From Chloroflexota bacterium (GTDB lineage: Bacteria; Chloroflexota; Anaerolineae; J102): a DNA stretch of 64,000 nt. Numbering within the stretch: position 1 is the stretch's first letter; every line of letters starts with the position of its first letter. The stretch covers positions 62,001 to 126,000 of the forward strand of contig JAKOVD010000147.1 of NCBI GenBank assembly GCA_029782215.1. Reading direction: 5' to 3'. This document shows, one piece after another, positions 49,019 to 57,397 of this stretch. The translations under genes and the position numbers were made by a program. The notes beneath the pieces were generated by a model, which was given only the letters and a program-made list of their open reading frames with translations, was not told the origin of the DNA and made no database searches.

Positions 49019-52000
49019 GGCAGGCTGGGGCAGGTCTTCCGGTAGTTCTCGTTGTGCAGGTACTGGCGCCATTCCTCGGGCGTCAGGTTACGGTTGGCAA
49101 GCTGGCATGCCCAATCCTGCCAATCCGTGGGCGGCAGGTGCCACGCCTGCGCGGTATTTCCAGCGCTGCCCAGGTAAAATGCTGTACCCTGCGGATCGAC
49201 GGCGAGGGTGACAGTCTCTCCAGCGGCAGCCAATGCCGGGCCAAGCACCGCTCCGGTGCCCAGGTCCTGCCAAAGCACGGTGCCGTCGTACCCCAGCGAA
49301 ATCAGGACAGGCTGACCTTTCCAGGCGCCAAGCTCGATGTCCCAAACCGTCTGCAGATGCTCGCGCCAAGGCGCACGTGATGCCTCGTGCGTTATCACAT
49401 TCCAGAAGCGGATCGCCGGATCGGCGCCGCCCGAGATCAGGGTCTTCCCGTCCGGCGCAAACGCCAGGCTCGTCACCCAGCCGGTGTGCCCGGTGCTGGG
49501 CTGTCCCACCTCGACCAGCGCCGCTTCCCCACCTTCGCCGAGCTTTGACACATCCCACCACTTGATCACGTCGTCGCCGCCCCCTGACGCCAGCAGCGCG
49601 CCGTCCGGGCTGAAAGCCAGGCAGAAGACATAGCCATCGTGCGCCTTGGCTTGGGCTGCCAGGCGCCGCCCTGAGGCGACATCCCAGACCGTCAGGCCGC
49701 CATCGGCGCCGGCCAGGACCAGCAGGCGGCCGTCAGGGCTGTAGGCGGCCGCCAGGATCTCGCCGCTGCCGGCCTGCGCCAGTGGATGCAGAGGCTGCAG
49801 CGTGGCCGCATCCCAGATCATGAAATGACCGCTGGCATCGCCCGTGGTGAATGTGCGCCCGTCAGGACTGACCTTCAACACCATGATCGGATGGGAATGT
49901 TCCGTGGCCAGGGTGCTGCGAAGGTCGCCTGTCTCAGGATCCCACACGCGCACGGTCTTGTCATAGCTGGAGGTGAACAGCGTTTGCCCGTCGGCGGTGA
50001 GCGCCAGCTCGCGCACGCGGCCCTTGTGTCCCTGGAGCTCCTTACGGCGGCTCAGGTCCCACAGGTTCACCTGCCCCCCGGCATCCCCGGAGATCAGGCT
50101 GCGCCCCGCGGCGTCAAAGGCAAGGCTGCGCACCCAGTTCGGGTGCCCGCGCAGCGGCGCCCCCAGCGTCTTGCCGCTGGCCAAGTCCCAAAGAAGGACC
50201 TGGTTGTCTGCGCCCCCCGAGGCCACCACACGCCCGTCTGGACTGAACTTGGCGACGGCGACAGGGCTGGTGTGCCCACTGAGCGGCTCGCCGATGGGTT
50301 CGCCTGTACGCCCATCCCACAGCCGCACCGTCCGGTCATCGCTGGCCGTCACCAGGCGGGAACCATCGGGGCTGAAGCCGATGCTCTCGATAGTCGCCTC
50401 GTGCCCGTAGACCGGTCCCGCCACCCTGGCGTCCCTGTCAAGGTTCCAGATCTCGATGCCCGTGGGGTCCGCAAGATGGCCGTAGATGGCCAGGAACCTT
50501 CCACCCGGCCCCAACGCCAGGCCTCCCGAGCCGAAACCAGGCAGGCGTCTGAGCTGCCGTCCGCTGGCGCCGTCCCACAGGATGAGCGTTCCCTCCTGGT
50601 CTGTCGAGCCCAGCCGTGAGCCATCGGTGGAGAAGGCCACGTGCTGCACAGGGCTGGTGTGGCCTTTTAGTCGGGCCAGAACTTCCCCTGTCTCTGCATG
50701 CCAGAGTACCAGGTCTTCACCCTCGGCCGTGACGGCGCGTTGGCCGCCTGGGGCCAGGGCGCTCACCAGCGTTCGCTGCGGAAAGGCCACACTCTGACCC
50801 AAGGCCTGGCCCGTCGCCTCATTCCATCGCCAGATGCCAGCTTCAGCCAGGCCCACGATGACGTCCGGATTGTCTGCCGAGAAGGACGCATCGAGCACGG
50901 CGACGCTGGCGCCATGCAGCACTTTGGCCAGCAGAGGATAGTAGAAGGAGAAGGACGTCAGCAGCCGGTTGCGATCGGCCACGTCATCCAGCAGCTTGTC
51001 GCTCTCCAGGGCCAACAGCAGCGCCAGGTCCGGTTGGCCATTCTGCAGGTTCGCCACGTTGGCGCTCAACTCTCTGCCCAGCGCCAGACGTGCCTGGACC
51101 TGAGACTCGCGCTGAGCCGCTTCTGCCTGCTGCTGGTTGGCGTCGGCCCTGAGCAGGGCATCCTGGGCGATGCGCTGCTGCGCTTCGGCGTCGGTGCGGG
51201 CGCTCTTTTCGGCCAGCAAGGCGCTTTCTGCCAGGTCGCGGCGGGCCTCGGCCGTCGCCTCCGCTGCCTGGGCCCGGTTCGCCTGGCGCTGAGCCTCGCC
51301 CCGCTGGCTCCAAGCGATGATGATGGCGGCGACTGCCAGCACGAGCGCACCGGCCAATATCGTCACAGAAAGCCGCAGCCGTCTTCCCTCGCGCGCTTTC
51401 GCCGCGGCCAGGGTCTGCGCCTGCGCCAGCGCCTCCAATTTGCGGGCCTCTTCGGCAGTCCGCCGGCTGTCGTAGGCCTGTTGGCTGGCCGCCACGAAGT
51501 CGAGCAGATGCTGCGGGAGATCACCAGGACGCTGCTCCACCCACTGCGCTCCCTCCGACAGGTTGCCGCCGCGCAGCAGCATGTCATCGCTGCGGCCGTC
51601 CCGTTCCCACTCACCGTAGGCTGTCTCCAGCCGGAGTCGCCAGAGGCGGAAGACGCGATCATCCTCCAACCAGGCCCGCAGACGGCCCCAGTAGCGAATA
51701 AGGGCTTCGTGCGCCAGCTCAACCGTGTCCTGTCCCAGGGCGTCCTGGTCGATGACAAGCAGACGGGCGTCGGCCAGCTTCAACACCAGCGGCCAGTAAT
51801 CGTCGCTGAGGGCCGCGCGTGTAACCCGGAGGCTCGTGTCATCGGTGGCCTCCCCTGGCCGCACGAGCTGGGTCAGCAGCTCTTTGGCCCGGACCTGCTC
51901 GTCCGGCGTCAGGCTCGAAAAGACTTCATCGGCGTATCTGGCAAGGGCGCCGGAGACGCCCCCGATCGCGTCATAGGCGGCGTGCGTGAGTTTCCCCTGG

Positions 52001-53733
52001 AATCGCCGTTCCCAAAGCTGCGTCAGGGCGAACTGCAGCAGCGGCAGGCGGCCAGGCTCGCCGCCCACATCGGTCAGAATCCGTTCCGTCAAGCCCTCTT
52101 CGAGCAAGATACCCCGGTTGCGCGCCGGCTCGACGATCGTTCGCTCCAGGTCTGACCGGTTCATCGGGCCCAGCAGCAGCAGCCCCTCCTGCATGGCATC
52201 CACCAGGGCGCGGCGGCTGAGCATGAAGCGGCCAAAGCCGCCGCGCAGGGAGAGGAGCAGTGTGTGCGCGCTGTCTCCCGGCGCCTCTGCCGCCGGCTCG
52301 GGCAGCAGGATGCCAAGCATCTCGTCGATGCGCTGCCGTTCACTTAGGGTGAAGAGCTCCTCGAACTGATCGATGATGAGCAGCATCTTCTGTTTTTCCG
52401 CGGATCCTGTGCTGGCGTCTGCTGCCTCACTGGCTCCATTACGGCTGAGGATGGCCTGCGTCACCTCGGGGAGCGTGCGCTTCCCCGTACGCAGATCGGC
52501 CGCCATGACGCCGGGGGGGATCGGAGGCTCCAGTTTGGTGCTCAAGGCCGCCGCCAGGTTTTCCAGCGGTTGGCTCCCCAGGCGGAGATCAATGACGTGC
52601 CAGGTGATTGTGTCCTGGCGCCGCTGTCCCGGCTCTGTGACCTCTGGCGCCGATCGGGTTACCGCCGCACGCAGCGTCGGCAGCAGACCGGCGCGGATGA
52701 GCGACGATTTGCCGCTGCCCGAGCTTCCATTCAGTACGACCACCGAGCGGGAGGTCACCAGGTGCATCAGGCGCACCAATGCCTCCTCGCGGCCCACATA
52801 GTCACTGCTGTCCCGTTCGGCAAACGACTGCAGGCCCTTGTAGGGATTACTGGCGATCTCCCCCTGAAAGGAGAAGGCGCCGAACAGGATCTGCTGATGG
52901 AGGGCCTCGGTCTCCGCCTGCAGTGGCGCCGCCATCTGCTCCCACAAAACCTTGCGGCAGGTCTCATACTGCTGCAGCGCGGCTGAGCGATCGCCGCATC
53001 CTGCCAGCACCCGCATCAGATGGCGATGTCCCTCTTCACGCCAGGGAGCGATCTCAAGTTGGCGCCGGAGGTACGCGATCGTCTGGCCGAACTCCTGCCT
53101 GCGCTCGTGAAAGGTCGCCAGCGTCTCCAGCGCGGTCACAGCCTCGTGCGCAAGTTGGTCCCGCTGGACACGCAGCCAGAACTCGAAAACCTCGGCATCT
53201 TCGTCGGGCAGCGTGAAACCGGCCAGGAACTCGCCCCGGTAAAGGTTGACGGCCTCCTGCAGCAAGAGGATGCACTCGTGACAGCTATCCAGGCGCGGGT
53301 GTGGGTGGCGCTGCGTCGCGGACAGCAGGTCTCTGAAGATGGCCACGTCCAGCGTATGCGGGCAGTCACGGTTGAAGCGCACATCTTGCCGTGTGGCCTC
53401 GAGATACTCGGGCTGCTTCCCCTTTCTTTCCCCTGTTTCCCTGCCTGCTGCCTGCGAGCCTGCCTCCAGGGTCCCCCCCTTCGCGGCGGCGCTGGCCAGG
53501 GCCTGGCGCAGGTTATAGATCACCTGCCGCAGGTTGCGCATGGCGGCTTCCTGGCCATGGTCGGGCCAGAACATGGCAGCCAATGACTCACGGCTGTGGG
53601 GCCGGTCAGACTCCACGGCAAGATACGCAAGTAAGGCCCGCCCCTTGCTCGATTCGATGCCGCGGACGGCCGCACCGTCCATTTCGACCTGTATCGCCCC
53701 CAGGAACGAAAGCGCAAGACTATTACCGGACAT
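49015..53733 (-). CDS. SARP/BTAD-nSTAND1-WD40 giant signalling protein
   Basis: This 1572-residue protein has a SARP-type winged helix (about 1-75), a BTAD domain (about 115-265), and an nSTAND1 NTPase (about 290-700) with P-loop GSSGSGKSS and Walker B LLIIDQFEELF. A transmembrane helix (about 765-787), a Gln/Ala/Glu coiled coil (about 790-850) and a C-terminal array of about 13-14 WD40 blades (about 900-1540) follow. It is probably a ligand-gated, nucleotide-switched transcription regulator tethered to the membrane. GGAG is 9 nt before the ATG at 53733. The target is unknown. Confidence 0.88.
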   Translation of the reverse strand: MSGNSLALSFLGAIQVEMDGAAVRGIESSKGRALLAYLAVESDRPHSRESLAAMFWPDHGQEAAMRNLRQVIYNLRQALASAAAKGGTLEAGSQAAGRETGERKGKQPEYLEATRQDVRFNRDCPHTLDVAIFRDLLSATQRHPHPRLDSCHECILLLQEAVNLYRGEFLAGFTLPDEDAEVFEFWLRVQRDQLAHEAVTALETLATFHERRQEFGQTIAYLRRQLEIAPWREEGHRHLMRVLAGCGDRSAALQQYETCRKVLWEQMAAPLQAETEALHQQILFGAFSFQGEIASNPYKGLQSFAERDSSDYVGREEALVRLMHLVTSRSVVVLNGSSGSGKSSLIRAGLLPTLRAAVTRSAPEVTEPGQRRQDTITWHVIDLRLGSQPLENLAAALSTKLEPPIPPGVMAADLRTGKRTLPEVTQAILSRNGASEAADASTGSAEKQKMLLIIDQFEELFTLSERQRIDEMLGILLPEPAAEAPGDSAHTLLLSLRGGFGRFMLSRRALVDAMQEGLLLLGPMNRSDLERTIVEPARNRGILLEEGLTERILTDVGGEPGRLPLLQFALTQLWERRFQGKLTHAAYDAIGGVSGALARYADEVFSSLTPDEQVRAKELLTQLVRPGEATDDTSLRVTRAALSDDYWPLVLKLADARLLVIDQDALGQDTVELAHEALIRYWGRLRAWLEDDRVFRLWRLRLETAYGEWERDGRSDDMLLRGGNLSEGAQWVEQRPGDLPQHLLDFVAASQQAYDSRRTAEEARKLEALAQAQTLAAAKAREGRRLRLSVTILAGALVLAVAAIIIAWSQRGEAQRQANRAQAAEATAEARRDLAESALLAEKSARTDAEAQQRIAQDALLRADANQQQAEAAQRESQVQARLALGRELSANVANLQNGQPDLALLLALESDKLLDDVADRNRLLTSFSFYYPLLAKVLHGASVAVLDASFSADNPDVIVGLAEAGIWRWNEATGQALGQSVAFPQRTLVSALAPGGQRAVTAEGEDLVLWHAETGEVLARLKGHTSPVQHVAFSTDGSRLGSTDQEGTLILWDGASGRQLRRLPGFGSGGLALGPGGRFLAIYGHLADPTGIEIWNLDRDARVAGPVYGHEATIESIGFSPDGSRLVTASDDRTVRLWDGRTGEPIGEPLSGHTSPVAVAKFSPDGRVVASGGADNQVLLWDLASGKTLGAPLRGHPNWVRSLAFDAAGRSLISGDAGGQVNLWDLSRRKELQGHKGRVRELALTADGQTLFTSSYDKTVRVWDPETGDLRSTLATEHSHPIMVLKVSPDGRTFTTGDASGHFMIWDAATLQPLHPLAQAGSGEILAAAYSPDGRLLVLAGADGGLTVWDVASGRRLAAQAKAHDGYVFCLAFSPDGALLASGGGDDVIKWWDVSKLGEGGEAALVEVGQPSTGHTGWVTSLAFAPDGKTLISGGADPAIRFWNVITHEASRAPWREHLQTVWDIELGAWKGQPVLISLGYDGTVLWQDLGTGAVLGPALAAAGETVTLAVDPQGTAFYLGSAGNTAQAWHLPPTDWQDWACQLANRNLTPEEWRQYLHNENYRKTCPSLP

Positions 53734-54153
53734 GATCGCCTGCTCCGCAACGAGGAGAATCGCGAGAATCCACGCCGAAAAACGTATTGGCCCTCTCACA
53801 GCGCCTCTCCCCGACGATCTCCTGACGCTCGCGCGCTAGAATGCCGTCCAGAGTGGTGGGCGCTGTTGTCGGGTGACGTGGCAGTCTCTCGACAACGGCG
53901 GTTCTGACTCCTGGGCGAGAGGAGCAGAACGCAATCCTCAAACAGGCATCGGTTCAAGGCGAGAGAACCGGTGCCTGTGCGCGCGCCAACAGCGCTGCGA
54001 CGCGCTCTAAGTGTACATCATGGCCACACCAAACAGTCAAATGCGGTCAGAAGACAACGCTTCCCGGCGCAGTCGGGCTGCTCTTGACCGCCTGTTCCGG
54101 CAGCGCCTGGCCTGGATATGTGACACCCAGACCAGGCGCACCCTGACGCCGGT
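53734..54153. other. 420-bp gap between valS and the giant regulator gene
   Basis: No convincing coding sequence is seen. Besides the palindrome at 53942-53978, a short motif GGTGACGTGGCAG and several GC-rich words occur without clear structure. It is the 3' region of valS and the 5' region of the regulator gene, both on the minus strand, and must hold the regulator promoter, which I could not place. Confidence 0.4.
53942..53978. terminator. 14-bp stem palindrome, possible valS terminator
   Basis: ACAGGCATCGGTTC (53942-53955) pairs with 53965-53978 through 13 Watson-Crick pairs and one G-T pair around a 9-nt loop. On the minus strand TTTGAGG follows, a weak T-run. It is about 175 bp past the valS stop. 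Confidence 0.4.
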
Positions 54154-56844
54154 CTAGCCCAAAGCGGCAAGCTGGCCGGCCAGCCGCTCGCGTTGGGCCT
54201 TAAGTTCGGCCAGTCCCTGGCGAGCTTGTTCGACCACCTGGGCCGGGGCCTTGTCCACGAAACCAGGATTGGCAAGCCGGTTCTCGGCTCCCTGGATGCG
54301 GCCTTCGGTCTCGACAAGCTGCCGGCGCAGTCGCTCCCGCTCGGCCTCCAGGTCGATCATCGCGCCCAGCGGCAGAAAGACCGTCGTCTCCCCCACCACC
54401 AGGGTGGCGCCCGGTTCCCCGACCGGCACGGCGCCAAAGCGGAGCTGTTCGGGATCGAGGCGGGCAAGGGTGGCCAACACCGCGCTCTGGGCGCGGAAGG
54501 CAGACTCATCACCGGCGGCGTCGATCACAGCGGCGATCCGGCGGCCCGGGTCGACGTTGTACTCGCTGCGGGCGTTGCGAATGGCGCCGATCACCGCCGT
54601 CAGACGTTCAAAAGCCGCAGCGGCGGCAGGGGCGTCATGTTCGGGCTGCGGCTCCGGCCAGGCCGCCACGATCAGGGCGGGCGCCTCGCCGGCCTCATGC
54701 GGAAGATGCTGCCACAGCTCCTCGGTCACGAAAGGAATGAAAGGATGGAGGAGGCGCAGCGTGCGGTCGAGCACGTAGACCAGGGTCTGGCGGGCGGCAT
54801 CCCCGCCAGCAGCAGTGCTGCCCTGCAGGCGCGGCTTGCACGCTTCGATATACCAATCGGCAAACTCGCCCCACAGGAAGTCATAGGCCTGGCGGCCGGC
54901 CTCACCAAACTGGTAGGCGGCGAACAGCCGCGTGCAGTCCGCAGTCACCTGGTTCAGGCGGTGCAGCACCCAGCGGTCAGGCAGGTCGAGACCACTCGCC
55001 TCCGGCCGGCCGCGGACCTGGAAATCGTCGGGCAGGTTGCCGAGCACGAAGCGCGTGGCGTTCCAGATCTTGTTGGCGAAATTGCGATTGGCCCGGATGC
55101 GGTCGATGCTCAGGTTCATGTCGTTGCCGGGCGTCGAACCGGTCAGCAGGGTGAAGCGCAGGGCATCCGTACCGTAGTTGTCCATGACCTCGATGGGGTC
55201 GATGACGTTGTTGTAGGTCTTGGACATCTTGCGCCCTTGCTCGTCCCGCACCAGGCCGTGGAGATAGACCGTGTGGAAGGGGATGTCGTTGGTAAACATG
55301 AGCCCCATCATGATCATCCGGGCCACCCAAAAGAAGAGGATGTCGTATCCCGTTTCCAACACGTCCGTCGGGTAGTAGCGGCGCAGGTCGGCGGTGTCAT
55401 CGGGCCATCCCAAAGTGCTGAACGGCCAGAGACCGGAGCTGAACCATGTGTCCAGCACATCGGCGTCCTGGGCGAGGGACACGGCCTGGCCGTAGTGCGC
55501 GTGGGCCAGCGCCTGGGCCTCGGCTTCGGAATGGGCGACGAAGACGCGCCCGTCGGGCCCATACCAGGCCGGGATGCGATGTCCCCACCAGAGCTGGCGG
55601 CTGATGCACCAGGGCCGCAGGTTCTCCAGCCAATGATAGTAGACCTTGGTGAAACGGTCCGGCACGATGGTGATGCGGCCGGTGCGCACGGCGGCCAGAC
55701 CCATCTGCGCCATAGGGTCGGTGTTCAGGAACCATTGGCGGCTGACGAGCGGCTCGATGATCTCGCCGCCGCGCTGGGCGCGCGGCACCTGCATCGTGTA
55801 AGGCTCTTCTTTGAGGGTCAACCCGGCGGCGGCCATGTCGGCCCAAAGCTTGTTGCGCGCGGCGAAACGTTCCATCCCGGCATAAGGTCCCGCCTGGTCG
55901 TTGAGCGTCGCGTCGCGATTCATGATCGTGATCACCTGCAGGCCGTGGCGGCGCCCGATCTCAAAGTCATTGGGATCGTGACCTGGGGTGATCTTGAGGG
56001 CGCCGGTGCCAAAGCTCATGTCCACATAGGTGTCATGGATGACGGGGATGGTGCGGTTGACGATCGGCACCAGGCAGGTCTTGCCGATGAGGTGGCGGTA
56101 GCGCTCGTCGTCGGGGTGTACGGCCACGGCCGTGTCGCCCAGGATGGTCTCAGGCCGGGTGGTTGCCACCGGGATGTATCCCACGCCCGGGCCCTCCTCC
56201 AGCCTTGCCCCGGCGACGGGGTACTTGAAGTGATAGAGGATGCCTTGCTCTTCGCTGTACTCCACCTCCACGTCACTGACCGCAGTTTGCAGACCTGGCG
56301 ACCAGTTGACGATGTACTCGCCCTGGTAGATCAACCCCATGCGGTACAGGCGCACGAACGCTTCGATCACCGCCCGGCTGAGCCCGGCGTCCATGGTGAA
56401 GCGCTCGCGCTCCCAGTCGCACGACGCCCCCAGCCGTCGCAGTTGGCCGACGATGCCGCCATGGTGTTTGTCTTTCCAGGCCCAGGCTTCCTCCAGGAAA
56501 CGCTCGCGGCCGATGGCCTCGCGGCTGGTGCCTTCGTTGCGGAGCTTGCGCTCGACCTGGAGCTGGGTGGCAATGCCCGCATGGTCGGTGCCGGGCACCC
56601 AGAGGGCGGCCCGCCCTGCCATCCGGTGGTACCGGGTCATCAGGTCCTCAAGCGTCACAAAGAGGGCATGTCCCTGGTGCAACACTCCGGTCACGTTCGG
56701 AGGAGGAATGGCGATGACAAAGGGCTTGCCATCGGGTTGGCGGCTGTTCTCGGGCTTGAACCAGCCGTTCTCCTCCCACCAGCGATAGAGCCGCTGCTCG
56801 GTGGCGGCAAAGTCGTACGTCTTGGGCAGATCGAAACGGGACAT
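54154..56844 (-). CDS. valS: Valyl-tRNA synthetase
   Basis: This 896-residue class I synthetase charges tRNA-Val. The HIGH-type motif is NVTGVLHQGHAL near residue 44. The CP1 editing domain follows (about 190-340; VATTRPETILGDTAVAVHP). KMSKS appears as KMSKTYNN, then the anticodon-binding domain and a C-terminal coiled coil (LEAERERLRRQL) typical of ValRS. The ATG at 56844 begins FDLPKTYDF; the frame is open upstream through the leader. A T-box riboswitch precedes it. Confidence 0.97.
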   Translation of the reverse strand: MSRFDLPKTYDFAATEQRLYRWWEENGWFKPENSRQPDGKPFVIAIPPPNVTGVLHQGHALFVTLEDLMTRYHRMAGRAALWVPGTDHAGIATQLQVERKLRNEGTSREAIGRERFLEEAWAWKDKHHGGIVGQLRRLGASCDWERERFTMDAGLSRAVIEAFVRLYRMGLIYQGEYIVNWSPGLQTAVSDVEVEYSEEQGILYHFKYPVAGARLEEGPGVGYIPVATTRPETILGDTAVAVHPDDERYRHLIGKTCLVPIVNRTIPVIHDTYVDMSFGTGALKITPGHDPNDFEIGRRHGLQVITIMNRDATLNDQAGPYAGMERFAARNKLWADMAAAGLTLKEEPYTMQVPRAQRGGEIIEPLVSRQWFLNTDPMAQMGLAAVRTGRITIVPDRFTKVYYHWLENLRPWCISRQLWWGHRIPAWYGPDGRVFVAHSEAEAQALAHAHYGQAVSLAQDADVLDTWFSSGLWPFSTLGWPDDTADLRRYYPTDVLETGYDILFFWVARMIMMGLMFTNDIPFHTVYLHGLVRDEQGRKMSKTYNNVIDPIEVMDNYGTDALRFTLLTGSTPGNDMNLSIDRIRANRNFANKIWNATRFVLGNLPDDFQVRGRPEASGLDLPDRWVLHRLNQVTADCTRLFAAYQFGEAGRQAYDFLWGEFADWYIEACKPRLQGSTAAGGDAARQTLVYVLDRTLRLLHPFIPFVTEELWQHLPHEAGEAPALIVAAWPEPQPEHDAPAAAAAFERLTAVIGAIRNARSEYNVDPGRRIAAVIDAAGDESAFRAQSAVLATLARLDPEQLRFGAVPVGEPGATLVVGETTVFLPLGAMIDLEAERERLRRQLVETEGRIQGAENRLANPGFVDKAPAQVVEQARQGLAELKAQRERLAGQLAALG

Positions 56845-56926
56845 GAAAACCTCGATGGGTTGCAGGTTCAAGGTTGGAGGTTGAAGGATAACGCGAACGG
56901 CGGTCACCGGTTGGCGGACAGCCAAC

Positions 56927-57290
56927 AAAAAACCTCCACGTCACAAGGACGGAAGGTTTCCGTGGTACCACCTTGCTTGGTCGCCATGCGGGCCTGCCAC
57001 AAAGACGACCGCTCTTGGCGCGATAACGGGCGCGTCCGGGCAGATCTGGTAGGGGCGATTCATGAATCGCCCCGATCGGTCAGGGCGATTCGATTTCGCC
57101 CCTGCGATGGTTCAACCTGCCAGCTCACCGGCGACGTTCGGTAGGGCTCATCGAGTGGGGTTCGCAGCCTAACGACCCCACCTCTCTGGCGATGGCTGGC
57201 GGTGGGTGCGAGCGATGTCTGCATCGCCCTTGCCCGTCGCCCCTACCTACTCCTCCGGATCAAAGCCTGTGAAGGGTTGGTTATGTGTGG
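56927..57290 (-). promoter_or_regulatory. T-box riboswitch leader of valS
   Basis: On the minus strand the T-box sequence AAGGTGGTACCACGG (56974-56960) is followed by a stem ending in six T residues (56932-56927), the antiterminator/terminator switch. An AGAGAGG motif (57187-57181) marks stem I. A GTC in GAACGTCGCC (near 57135) could be the Val specifier codon. Uncharged tRNA-Val binding would favour read-through into valS 83 bp downstream. A palindromic repeat (57052-57073) lies between stem I and the antiterminator. Confidence 0.88.
57052..57073. repeat. 22-bp perfect palindrome inside the T-box leader
   Basis: GGGGCGATTCA (57052-57062) is followed at once by its exact complement (57063-57073). 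An imperfect second copy, AGGGCGATTCGATTTCGCCCCT, follows at about 57082-57103. It belongs to the GTAGGGGC-shell repeat family seen at 14802 and 28722. Confidence 0.8.
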
Positions 57291-57319
57291 ATTGTAGGAA
57301 AACGAAGAAAAGCTGTCAA
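57291..57319 (-). promoter_or_regulatory. valS promoter
   Basis: On the minus strand TTGACA (57319-57314), a 17-bp spacer and TACAAT (57296-57291) give a near-ideal sigma70 promoter upstream of the T-box leader. Confidence 0.85.
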
Positions 57320-57368
57320 ACATGACGGAGCCAGGACAAATGACCCGTCGTGGTCGCTCAGGTTCGGG

Positions 57369-57374
57369 TATAAT
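57369..57374 (+). promoter_or_regulatory. -10 box of the M28 peptidase gene
   Basis: A perfect TATAAT lies 23 bp before the ATG at 57398; no -35 match is visible at the right distance. It is divergent from the valS promoter. Confidence 0.4.
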
Positions 57375-57397
57375 GGTCATCGGAAAGAAGGATACAC

